Assembly (NCBI RefSeq): GCF_030704535.1 | Contig: NC_081811.1 | Location: 6,180,001 to 6,244,000, forward strand | DNA length: 64,000 nt | DNA from: Vitis vinifera | Taxonomy: Eukaryota > Streptophyta > Magnoliopsida > Vitales > Vitaceae | Direction: 5' to 3' | In this document: one piece after another, positions 21,958-32,999 of the stretch | Layout of the letters: every line of letters begins with the position of its first letter | Numbering within the stretch: the first letter of the stretch is position 1 | Notes under the pieces: model-generated | What the model was told of the DNA's origin: nothing | Databases searched by the model: none | Seen by the model: only the letters and a program-made list of their open reading frames with translations | Translations under genes and position numbers: made by a program

Positions 21958-24900
21958 ATGGCCAATCGAAGCATCATGCGTCTCTTCCACAGCATCTGTA
22001 GGTCCCTTTCTCTCTGTCTCTCTCTCTTTCTAGGGTTTGAGAAATGATTTAACCTCAAATCTATAGTTCAATCCTGAAGAGCTCCAGAATTTGTTGTTTT
22101 GATTTTGGTTTCTTTGTTTTTTTTTTGTGTGTTTTTTACTGTTCAGATAGTAGCACACATTTGCCAAAGAAACAGGACCTTTATCAGAGGTTTGTGTATG
22201 GTGTCTTGAATCGATGTCAGTCACAATGGTCAAAAGTAGGGGAGAAGGTGGAAAACAATGAGGCGAGGGAGGCGAAGAAGGATTTGAAATTGCCTGTGAG
22301 GGCTGAAGTGGGGAAGAGGGCAGAGCATGAATCTAGGCTCAGCAAATATAATTCGGATGACGACGATTTGAGTGATAGTAAATGGAGATTAGAGCTAGCT
22401 TGGCTCAGCAAGGCTCTTGAGCCTGCGTTGCAGTTGTGTAGGTGGGCTTTGCCAACAGGTTGGTTTCTTTCAGTTCATGGTTGGCTGTATCAAATTACCG
22501 CGATACGATTTTGGATGAATTGAATTGATTTGGTTTTGATTTTTGATTGAAGCTTCTATTTGAAGTTCCCTTTTTTTTTTTTTTTTTTCTTTTTTGAAAT
22601 GCAAAGGTCCATTGTTTTTGGACCATAATTTATTCAAGTGACGATTTTTGGAATCCAATGCCAACAACCCTTTTTACCCTATACTTGCCATGTTCATTAA
22701 AATTACTGTTCTTGAATGGGTCACTAGCAGCTGCATGTGTATGCAGATCCAACACTGTGGTAGTGAATGCAAAAGTCAGGGAGAAATTTGGTAGAAAATT
22801 CTTGAATTTTTGTATGCCCTGAAAAATGTTGTGAGGTGTTAGGAAATGGTTTTTTTTTTTTTTTTACCGCTTTCCATAAAGGAGGGACACTTGCTTCAGA
22901 AATTTTCTTGGTTGAGGGGCACTTGGGGCTTTGGAAAATTGCTGTATTTGGTTTTTTATATGGTGTAGATAGGGGTTGAGGCTTTTTTTTGCACGTTGTT
23001 ATTCATTTTTCCATCTGTTTATTTCTTGGTGCTCCTTGTATGATTCTTGTGTATATGTTTCTTGGGGGTCTCTAAAAGCACTACATCATGGTTTCTGCCC
23101 AGTGGCAGTGGAGTCTAATGTAATATAGAAATTTGCAGGAGAGGGAGAGGGAGTTGGAAATAAATCTCCACCCAGCGGCCGATCTCTTACAGAGATCATT
23201 GCAAGCATTCAGCGAAGTAAGGTTGGCATACAGGATTGGAGCCTGAGTGACCTTACGGTTGGCTTATTTCTCATTTATCTTCATCAAGCATCTGCCAAAA
23301 CATGTGAGGATGTTAAGGGTGTTCAAATCTGCTCTGATTCAATAGTAATTACTAAAAACCTTTTTGGACACTGAATGAAATGCATTACAGTTTTCTATCA
23401 ATTTTATATAGAATGCTGTTCTCTAATCTTGAGTTGTTACCCCTACTGTGAGACAGAGTTCTTATTAGTGTAATGCTTTTGTGCTTTAGGTCCAAAATCT
23501 CATTTACCACACTGAGTTAGCCAAAGGAGCTTATAAGGATAATGCTGCAAGTCTAGCAAGATACAGCATGCTTCGAGAAAGCAATGTTCTGAAATTTGTC
23601 AAGAATTCCAGTGTGATGAGGCCTGGATATTACATAGGAATTGATACTCGTAAAAAACTTGTAATACTTGGAATTCGTGGAACTCATACGGTCTACGACC
23701 TTATCACTGACGTTGTTACTTCAAGTGATGGAGAAGTCTCATTTGAAGGCTATTCAACCCACTTTGGCACAGCTGAAGCTGCCCGTTGGTTCCTTAATCA
23801 TGAGATGGGAACCTTAAGGAAGTGCTTGGAGAAACATGAGGTGGATAAGATATCATCTTATCTGTTTTTGGATCTTGAAATTCTATCTCAGGCATCTTAC
23901 TTTCCTTTTTCAACAAGTTCCTTACGATTGTTGTAGTTAGTCTAATTCATCTACAGGGATTTAGGTTGAGGTTGGTGGGTCATTCCCTTGGTGGTGCTAC
24001 AGCTTCTTTGCTAGCAATAATGCTTCATAAGAAGTCGCGTGAGGAACTTGGATTTAGTCCTGATATTGTTTCTGCAATTGGATTTGCAACTTCACCTTGT
24101 GTGTCTAAAGAACTTGCTGAAAGCTGCTCTGACTATGTCACAACTGTTGTAGTGCAGGTGGGTGAATGCCCTTGATATTCTATTCAAACTAGCTCTCCAA
24201 AAGAAGCATTTCTTTTTCAAAAATGACCTCAGCTTGTTAATGTGTTTCTTTTATTTATTTATTTATCTATTTCTGGTGCATCTCTTATCCCCTTTCATTT
24301 TTTCCCTTATTTGCAGGATGATATAATTCCTAGACTAAGTGTAGCTTCTTTGATGAGGTTGAGGAATGAAATTGCTCAAACAGATTGGTAAGTAAATATT
24401 AGTGTTTATGCAGCCAATATTTCCCCTATTTAGATTATGTTATAATGTGAATAATCCAATATATTATACGTCTAAGCTGCAATAATGGTAAGTAAATACT
24501 AGTATTTATGCAGCCAATATTTCCCTTATTTAGATTATGTTGTAATGTAAATAATCCAATATATTATATGTCTAAGTTGCGATAATGTTTTTCTTTTAAG
24601 TCTAGACTGGCTAGAAGTTTTTGAGGATGCATATTTCCATTTATGAATCTTAAAGGTAAATCCTTAATTCAGTAAGACTCTCTGTATATTGGCAAATAAA
24701 CAAACCAATGAAGGTTTTGGTGGAAAAAAGCAATTTAAGCTCCAAAAAAAAATAGAATCAATTGCATTGTCATTTGCATTGAATAATATTCTTGTACTAT
24801 TAGAATGCTAGAAACCCTTGGGATTTTCTTTGCCAAATGTGTTAAAGAGTTACAGAAAGTTGACATTCCTGCTGTTTGGATATGTGAATGTTGAGTTTGA

Positions 24901-27553
24901 TCCTTTAGAGGATATTTTGGAAGCCATTGGTTTGGTATATTCTGTTGAGAGGTTTAGCAAGCACTCTGCAAATTGGAAGAGGGATATCTCTTATTAGGCC
25001 ATGATATCACATTGATATGGTATATGCTTGCGAATCTTCTCATATTTTTAGTTATATTCTACAACATGCATATTACTCACGAATGGACAATGTAATTGCT
25101 AACCATTTTACTTCTTGGCATATTGACAATAGTTTGTTTTATTGTTGGAATCATAGTTGTTAAAAACTTACAATACACGACATGATATAACGATACGATA
25201 CATTTTTTTATGGAAATCGATACGTATGACAATCCGTATCTTATTTTAAAGCGTATCTTCTGATACATATATGATAATACAACGATACAACGATACATGC
25301 ATCTTCAACTATTTTCTATAATTTTTTTAAAAAAATCAAATTAATTTTTTTAAAAGAATTTATTATATTAATTGTTTAAAATATTCTAAAAGATTATAAA
25401 TTCATCGTAAAAAGGAGAAATAGGTAAAATAATCTTATATAAAAACCTACATTCTTGTTGCCAAATGCCATATTAGAAGTCAAGTAAATTTATTTTTACA
25501 ATGAATATTGGAGAATTTTCACTTGAATTGTTTGAATGTTGATGATGAAACTGTTGGTGATTAGTGAATAAATTTTTTAACTTAATATGTTAATTTTTTT
25601 TATTTCTTTTTTGGTAGAAAAGGAAGGGTGACAAACTTGAAAAGTTGGAACTTTGAAGATGACACATAAAGGTGCATGTATATATATATTAACAACACAA
25701 TAATTGCATATGCCTAGTTAGAATTTGAAATTAAAAATCATAGATAAAAGTTGAAGAAGTTTATTTTTGTGGATTACGTCATGAATCTATATATTAAAGT
25801 CATATTTTGTTAATTTGAACTTGTCAAAACTTTAACATGTAATGTTATTACATGATATAATATAGTTTAACTCTTTAGATCCTATTGTCTTCCATAAAGT
25901 TGGTTATATTACTCTATACTTCATACTTTTAATAGATATGCACATATATACATACATTTTTTATTTATTTATTTTCACTACATAAAAAAACTTACGATAT
26001 ACGATATGATACGATGCACGATACAGAAAAATAGAAAAAATGATACACAATATGTTTTATGAGTTAACAACTATGGTTGGAACTGACTCAGCAATGTTGG
26101 GGTGGTTTGGTAATAATGGGAAGGGCGTTATGAATTTTTTCCTTTTTGTTTTTTCTCAGGATGACTGTCTTGGAGAAAGAAGACTGGAGAAGTGTCATGG
26201 GTTTGGTTACAAATGCAAAGCAGGTTGTGACTTCGGTGCAAGATGTAGCTAGTAAACTTGCTGATTACGCCAAGTTCAGGAGTATGACAGGTTCTTCTGG
26301 TGAGCCCCGCCCTGCTCTTGCTAAGAAGCAAGAAAGTTTTATTCTGTCTAATATGATGACTGATTAATCTACCAACTTTTTTTAAAACCTGATCTTGTGC
26401 TTCAGAAATGAAGTTCGTCTAGAATATATCTATATCCATTTATCTATCTACACACACACACACACACATAGCATGGATATTGATACAGGACATGTACATG
26501 ACACAGAACACAATAGATACAAGAGAGAGACAATTATCTATCTACGCACACACACACACATATATAGCATGGATATTGATACAGGAGATGTACATGACTA
26601 CGCACACACACACACATATATAGCATGGATATTGATACAGGAGATGTACATGACACAGAACACAATAGATACAAGAGAGAGACAATTATCTATCTACACA
26701 CACACACACACACACACATATATAGCATGGATATTGATACAGGAGATGTACATGACACAGAACACAATAGATACAAGAGAGAGACAAAACCCAAAATCTA
26801 GGATATGAATACACTTGGGTATCCATCACATAGGAACATCCATGTAAAGGAACTAACTTTGGGAGCAGATTTTAATTTCAAAATTTACTCCCATGTGCTA
26901 ATCCGTTTAGTTGCCTTGTTCAATCTTCCCTTTGTGAAGCCTAGTTACCGATTTTATAATAGTCATGCCTCCACACAATGTTGGACCAAATTGCATCAGT
27001 ATTTGTTTTAGCTAATAAGGGAATATTCTTAATGAATTGGATCATATGTTTTTTTTTTACATTGGCAAGAAGGTCACCAAAATATTGGACCATAGATTCA
27101 TTGATTAGTGATATAAGCTTAAATGCTTGTTTTCTACTGAATTGTCAAAGTATTCATATTCCTCATGGAATGCCTCCGTTTTCATCTCTGCAAACAGACA
27201 CGCGCTTTGGAAAGGAATCTGCCACCACTCCCAGTATATCATCAACCTCCAAGAGAACTGCAGAGAATTCTGCTGTTGTTAGAAAGGAAGCAGCTGCCAC
27301 TAAAGTGCCTGAGGAGTTGTTTGTACCAGGGACTGTGTACTATCTGAAGAGGAATGTGGAAACTCAAAGTAGCAGCAGCAATAGCGAAGGTAGGGAATTT
27401 TTTACACTCCACAGGCGGCATCCTGGTGAACATTTCCAGAGGATAGTGCTCTCAAGCAACTTAATCTCAGCCCACAAATGTGATAGCCATTATTATGCAC
27501 TCAGAGATGTACTGAAAGGTTTACCTGTGTCCCCTGATGAAGGTAGTTTTTAG
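21958..27553 (+). CDS. Class-3 (alpha/beta-hydrolase) lipase, sn-1 diacylglycerol lipase-like, 8 exons
   Basis: Exons: 21958-21997, 22147-22458, 23139-23344, 23490-23840, 23957-24157, 24317-24387, 26160-26290 and 27198-27553. All junctions are GT-AG and the phases agree, giving 555 codons plus stop. Lipase_3 domain features: GYYIGIDTRKKLVILGIRGT (oxyanion/strand region), then the nucleophile elbow VGHSLGGATASLLA with Ser at about residue 313, and DDIIPRLS near the catalytic Asp/His region. The N-terminal ~120 residues are charged and less conserved. It probably hydrolyses acylglycerols; the substrate cannot be fixed from sequence. The start ATG 21958 gives a 13-codon first exon and is the least certain boundary. 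The last exon ends GAAGGTAGTTTTTAG, so the stop could be replaced if GTAG were used as a donor. Introns 6 and 7 are swollen by a hAT-like element and a minisatellite. Confidence 0.88.
24386..24586 (+). repeat. ~100-bp tandem duplication including the intron-6 splice donor
   Basis: Two head-to-tail units (about 24386-24485 and 24486-24586) share TGGTAAGTAAATA, TATTTATGCAGCCAATATTT and AATAATCCAATATATTATA with few differences. The real donor (GTAAGTA at 24388) is in unit 1, and a copy sits at 24488. Confidence 0.9.
25144..25151 (+). repeat. Left 8-bp target-site duplication of hAT-like copy 2
   Basis: GTTGGAAT, matched by GTTGGAAC at 26076-26083 (7 of 8). Confidence 0.75.
25152..26075. mobile_element. 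hAT-like non-autonomous DNA element, copy 2 (924 bp)
   Basis: It begins CATAGTTGTTAA and ends TTAACAACTATG, a perfect 12-bp inverted repeat, continued by imperfect inverted TACGATA-type repeats. It is homologous throughout to 10148-11056, and 8-bp duplications flank it. It lies wholly within intron 6 of the lipase gene and carries no transposase. Confidence 0.85.
26445..26790 (+). repeat. Minisatellite with embedded (CA)n in lipase intron 7
   Basis: The motif AGCATGGATATTGATACAGG starts at 26470, 26566, 26622 and 26724. Each unit continues GATGTACATGACACAGAACA...AGAGAGACAATTATCTATCTAC and ends in a (CA)n tract of variable length. Unit lengths are about 96, 56 and 102 bp; the third copy of the motif follows a shortened unit. 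Confidence 0.92.
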
Positions 27554-29392
27554 TTGATGGATACAAAATGTTTTTGCGATTTCATTGGCCCCTCACATCC
27601 TACAGTGGCTACGACGAAGGGTGTGTGAAAATATCTTAATAGATGTAATTCTTGGATCAGAATTAATAAGGTGATAATTTTAAGAAATCATCAATTTTTC
27701 TGCTTGGAGTTTCATCTGATATTGTTCTAATGTTGTGCTCTGTTTTGGTGAATCCCCTTGAATTCCAGGAAACCTGGTTTTTGAAGGGAAATCTGCCTCA
27801 TTATTATTACTACAAACCTGTCATGAGAATGTTTCTTCTTTTTCTGTGAAACTGCTTCTTTGATTCTGCTGCTCCATCCCTCCCTGGTCAGTTTTGGTTT
27901 GCATCCTTATTGACTTCAAATGCTGGAGCCTTCTCCTGTGTTGCATATATTACTCAGAAATCTCCCAATGCTTGTTCAATTGGCTAATGGCTGGAGCACC
28001 AAGGACCTAGCTTGGGCCTAATCTTTAAGCCATCCCTGGCCCCTGCCCTGAACTCCTTTGTCTTTGCACTCAGCCTTATTTTCCCTTTCTCATCTTCTTT
28101 CATGGAGTGCTCTTCTTTAAATTCCATTGTTACAACATCCTGGCAAAGGTGTTAAAAATTAATAATTATGAAATCATGACCTGTATTTTGAAGCTAGTAA
28201 TCTTTTAGAGGTATTCTCAACTATTTTCAAAATCAAAATTTTATTTGGAAATTTAAATATGAAAAATGGTTCAATGTTCACAAAAGATTCTTCATATTTT
28301 CAATTGTCTCACAAAATGCTCTACAAAAATACAAACCAAACAAACTCTGAAATTTTCTTGATAGCCTTCCCAAACAAACTCAAAAATTTTCCTAGTAGCC
28401 TTTTTCTTTTACGTGTGGACTGGACTGGTCTGGTGGAACGAGGTCAAGAAGAAATTGACAACCCCTAAATTTCCGCAAAAGACACATTCCAAACTTATAT
28501 TATAAGAAAAAATGTAAAATAAACTCAGGCAATCCAAATGCAAGCATAAATAATGATGAAGCTCCCCCACCACCCCACCACCCCACCACCATTAAAGGGC
28601 AGATTAGCCTAAAACCCTAGGCAACAAATTGGCTCTATTAGCCCCCCTTAGGCCCTTAGGCCCTTAGCCCTTAGCCCCTTAGCCCCTAGGGTCCTTAGCA
28701 TCAGGGCAAAAGTAGAATCCACGCTTGGGCATGGGAGGGTTTCAACCATTTAACCAATTCAAAGAAAACAATAGCTGTTGTCTGTATCACAGTTGTGATT
28801 CTGACGTATTTCCATAACTTTCCTACATTTTGGCATCGCTTTCTTAAATGGCTTGGCCTCCTTATACTATGTGATCCCACAAGTAGAGATCCAGTCAGCC
28901 ATTCTTGATTTCTATATTAGGGTTTCTTTCATTCTTTGACCAGGATCAAACTTCAATCATGGAAATCAGTGTGATGCCCTCCAAATCTTAACTCATTTAT
29001 ATTTAGACAAACTTGTAATATTTGTACTATCATCTATTCTAGAAATTACTGTAACCGGGATAAAAAATACTTCGAAGAATCATTTTTTCACGTTTGATTT
29101 ATTATATATATACAAAATAAAAAAAAAAATCTAAAAACACAGTTTGTTAATTTTAAATATAATTTTATTTCATTCATTTCCTCTAATTTAAGAAATCAAG
29201 AAGTTGGAATAGAAGTTTATATTGTATTATTGATTTTATATTTGTGGGATATATTATTATTATTTTTTTAGTATTTCCTTTGATAATAGTAAGTTAATAT
29301 ATGAATTATACATATCTCATGGATTACAAGTTTATCTTTCTTATTTATATATTTTTTTAAAAAATTTTATATTACTTTTTTTGCAAAACAAC
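27554..29392. other. Lipase 3' flank and intergenic DNA
   Basis: This probably includes the lipase 3'UTR over its first few hundred bases. A degenerate CCCTTAGG tandem tract lies at about 28639-28698, preceded by a CCACCACCCC tract at about 28565. No further coding sequence was recognised. Confidence 0.55.
28639..28698 (+). repeat. Degenerate CCCTTAGG/CCCTTAGC tandem repeat
   Basis: Seven or so imperfect 7-9 bp units of CCCTTAG[G/C]. The unit differs from the plant telomere repeat (CCCTAAA), so this is simple-sequence DNA rather than a telomere remnant. Confidence 0.8.
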
Positions 29393-29724
29393 AAGGACCT
29401 GTTTAGTAATTATTTTTTAAAACAATTTTTGAAATTTGTTTTTTAATGTTTTGTAAACAAAAGTTTGTTTAAAACTTAAAATATTTTTAACATATTTTTA
29501 AATATATTTTAAAAATAATTTCTATATATAATATTTTATTTTTAATTATTCTATATATTTGTATAATTATTTTTTAAAATAATTCTCAGAAAATAAATAA
29601 AATATATTCCCATTTTTTTTTTAATAACAAAAAAGAGAAAATGGTTTTTGGTTGTTAAACTTGTTTTTTTTTGTTTTGGAGAACAAAAATTTGTTTTCGA
29701 AAGTAATTGTCAAATAGACCTTAA
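29393..29724. mobile_element. MITE-like fold-back element (~330 bp)
   Basis: The left end AAGGACCTGTTTAGTAATTA and the right end, read on the other strand (AAGGTCTATTTGACAATTAC), form an imperfect terminal inverted repeat. The interior is TTTTAAAAT-rich. A related but more decayed stretch lies at 42645-42990. Confidence 0.6.
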
Positions 29725-31691
29725 GGTTTTGATTTGAAAACAAAAATTTTTAAAATGTATGGATACTAATATTTTATTTAACTATATAAGTTTTTTTTTT
29801 ATCTATTTAATAGCATAATATAATATTTTTTGTTTATGAATTTTAAATATTTTAACAATCAATATCATTAATACAAAAATACAAAAATACTTAATAAATT
29901 ATGGATTAAAACAATTTTCAAATATATTCACATTTCTTTTCGGTAGTAAAGATTAGGATTTAATATAATTTTTATTTTAAATGAAACATAATATATTTTA
30001 TATTCCATTATTTATTTTCACAAAATAAACATGAGTATTACATAGGATACAGTATCTAACAATATCATATTCCACTAAAAATAATAATTTATAATATCGA
30101 TTAATAAACCCCAGTTTTAAGTGCTTTAATATATAAGCAGATACGACAATCAAAAAAAGAATCGAATAAAAAGAGCTTAGAAGCATAAAGACTATTCTTT
30201 GTCGATAACTTTTCTTATCCTAAAGTTCCAATGGTGTCAACAAGCCAATAATAAAAGCAAAGAAAGGGCAAATAAAATGTCCAACATCAATGGTGTTAGT
30301 AACCATATGTATGATGATCATATAGTCCGAGACAGGCCGTGCTTTTTAAACGCATTGCCAGCCCATTACCCAATAAATAATGCAAACTTTTTGCCAAATA
30401 ACAAAACCATGTGTACTTCAAAAGTGAAATCAATTAATTACTTTAAGATTAATCCTTCCGAATTCATAAATATTAATGGGTGAATGGTGAATGGTGGGGT
30501 TCGAAAAACTTGTTTGATTTCAAATTGAACTTGACACTCATAATGCAGATTTGCGTATTGAGACAAGGTTGTAGCCCGTAGGGCCATTCCTTGGCTATCA
30601 TTGAAAGGTATTGTTTGGTCAAAGAGCTCTTTCTTTTTTCCTTTTTCTTTTTTGGGAGCTTCTCCCAAGTTGTCTCCACATGTGATTTGATTTCCTGGCT
30701 TTAGCCAGTCGTGTAAGTCAGTTCTCCAGTTTCTTCATCAACCCACCAAAACCCTATAAAAAAAAAGTATGTAACCCACCGAAACCCTAAAAAATACAAG
30801 TAAGCTTCCACTATATATCCTCTTGAAATGACACCCCCACTGTCTCTGCATGGAGTTGAGACTGATTAAAGATTATGCATATGCATCTCTTCCCCTATAT
30901 TGTGGTTTGGACTTTGAAAAAATGCCTCCCAATCAAACTACACCGAATAAAAATATAGAATTATAAAATTCCATATAGTATTTACCCTTGAAAACGAAGC
31001 ATTCCAGCCGTGTCTCTCCCTCTTCAAGCAACAACGTATTTCGTTGTCATTCATGTCGTTGGGGTCGAAACCGATGATTCAACATGTTATCCGCAGACTA
31101 GGGTTTTGAATTCTATGCATGTATGTATTGATTAATTAATAATTGGGTTATGATCATGGTAAAGAGTTTATATTAATATGGCTCACGCCATGATTGTATT
31201 GAGTAAAGAATGATAGGAAGAAGACGAAGAGGGAGGAGGGGTAGCATCTAGTCTTCTAGATTGAGAAGATGGATTATGAATAAAGAATTATTGAAGGGGT
31301 AGACGGTAGATGTAAGGCAATCATCCATGCACGTGCACAGGCCCCATATGCAACCTTGGTGTCGGCTTGACCAGTCGTGGGACGCCTCGGATCATACTCA
31401 GATGTCTTCATCATTCTCCAACACCATCTTTGTCCATACACCCGTTTTCCCTCTGGTTTTTTTAGGAAACATGTGACATTTTTCTTCTTTTTCAAATTTC
31501 GTTTTCGTTTCTTCCTCTTTTTCCTACTTTTAATCGCTACACTTGTTTTCATATTAATGTTTGTGTCTCGTTTCATCAAATTAATGAACACTGTCAGGAC
31601 TGAAGAGAGAAGGCATTAATTTTCCCTTGAATTTAAAGATTTTTTTTTTTTTTTTTTAATATAAAGAGCTTTCTATTTCCTTAATTTTTTT
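29725..31691. other. Intergenic DNA, no gene recognised
   Basis: AT-rich. Short frames of 60-105 codons occur on both strands (for example 31274-31591 minus, Lys/Arg-rich) but have no recognisable domain, splice context or codon signature. Confidence 0.5.
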
Positions 31692-32122
31692 TAGTGTTTG
31701 GTAAACCAACTTAATTGACTTAATAATTTAATTTTAATCATTAGATAGATCAAGTATATTTAATAAAATAACATAATATGGTTTAAAGTAAAAAATATTT
31801 TTAAATAATAAATAAAAATAATTAATTTATTTTTAAATCCATATCTCCATTTTACTTTTCCACTCTCACTATTTTAATAACCTCAATGATTTCTTTTTCT
31901 ATTTCATAATTTTCATTATTATTTAACCTCCATTACTCAAATTATAATTTATGACAATAAATATATTAATTTGATGATTTAAAATAAAATTTAAATTTAT
32001 TTTATCAAACAACCTTAATACTTAAAATAAAAATTAAATAATAAATTTTAACTCAATAATTTAACTTAAAATTAATTTAAATTATTAAATAATAAATATT
32101 AAGTTTTACCAAACACCTTTTT
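31692..32122. mobile_element. MITE-like element with GTGTTTGGTAAA ends (~430 bp)
   Basis: The left end TAGTGTTTGGTAAACCAAC and the right end, complemented (AAGGTGTTTGGTAAAACTTAA), are inverted repeats. The interior is A/T-rich, with TTAATTATTTAA-type inverted blocks. T-rich flanks prevent a clear target duplication call. Confidence 0.6.
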
Positions 32123-32829
32123 TATCAGCTAATTAAAAACTAAAATAAAAAACAATGTTAATATCATGATTTCTTTTAATAAATAAAAAAATTACTTTAT
32201 ATAATATATTATGACTTCCATATTAAACTAATTTTTAATTCAAAATCTCTTTTAATGAAATTAATCAAGGTTATTTTATTAAATTCAACATTAAAATGTA
32301 AATTAAAGAATATTTTAAATAATTTTTTAATCTCTATCTAACATCAAACATTTTTTTGTATAAAGGCTTAAAAGCAAAAAAAAATGTCAAAAAAAAAATT
32401 ATATATGTAATTTTTATTATATGAAGGTTGTTTATTTGAATATTGATATTATTTCATTCTTTATTTTATTTCACATTAAAAATAAATAAAAAGAAAATTT
32501 AATTTCATGCTTTTATTATGTTTTTGAATTTTTTGTTAATAATAAAAATTAATTAATATAAAAAGAGTTGGTATAAAAGTTGAAGTGGATGCCAATGAGA
32601 AAGGGTTGAAATTATAAATTTATAACCTTCCCTCATGGGACAAAACCTACATAAATATCATCTAATGGGCACAATTTCAAATCTCTTTATTTTAAACTTA
32701 ATAAAAAAATATATGGGAAATTTTGTGATTATTTAATGAGAAATAGTGATGGTATAAGCGGAACGGGTGAAGCCAGGTGGGTCCAAAAATACCAAACTAT
32801 ATAAAGGAGACCTTTATTTTGTCGTTTAG

Positions 32830-32950
32830 GGGCTGGTGACGTGGACATTGGTCGCTAGTGGGACCCACACTGTAAATAATAATGCACCCGTGCGGCGTGT
32901 CCCTGTCATCTGATGACGTCACTAGCGTGTCTTCCTAATGGTCACGTGCA
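32830..32950. promoter_or_regulatory. Cluster of ACGT-core elements in a GC-richer island
   Basis: Within about 120 bp there are TGACGTGG (32837-32844), the palindrome TGACGTCA (32914-32921) and the G-box CACGTG (32943-32948), in an island much richer in GC than its surroundings. Such motifs are bound by plant bZIP/bHLH factors. The nearest gene is LBD29, 4.7 kb downstream. Function is inferred only. Confidence 0.35.
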
Positions 32951-32999
32951 CGCCAATCCCGATGAACAATAACGGCTCTGACTCAGCTTTATTTTATTA

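Noticed and set aside
26395..26808. 137-codon frame of THTHTHT-type repeats
   Set aside because: Direct translation of the (CA)n minisatellite in lipase intron 7.
28639..28698. Possible interstitial telomere repeat
   Set aside because: Units are CCCTTAGG/CCCTTAGC, not the plant telomere unit CCCTAAA.
31274..31591. Lys/Arg-rich 105-codon minus-strand frame
   Set aside because: Low-complexity translation of T/C-rich DNA. No splice context or family match.
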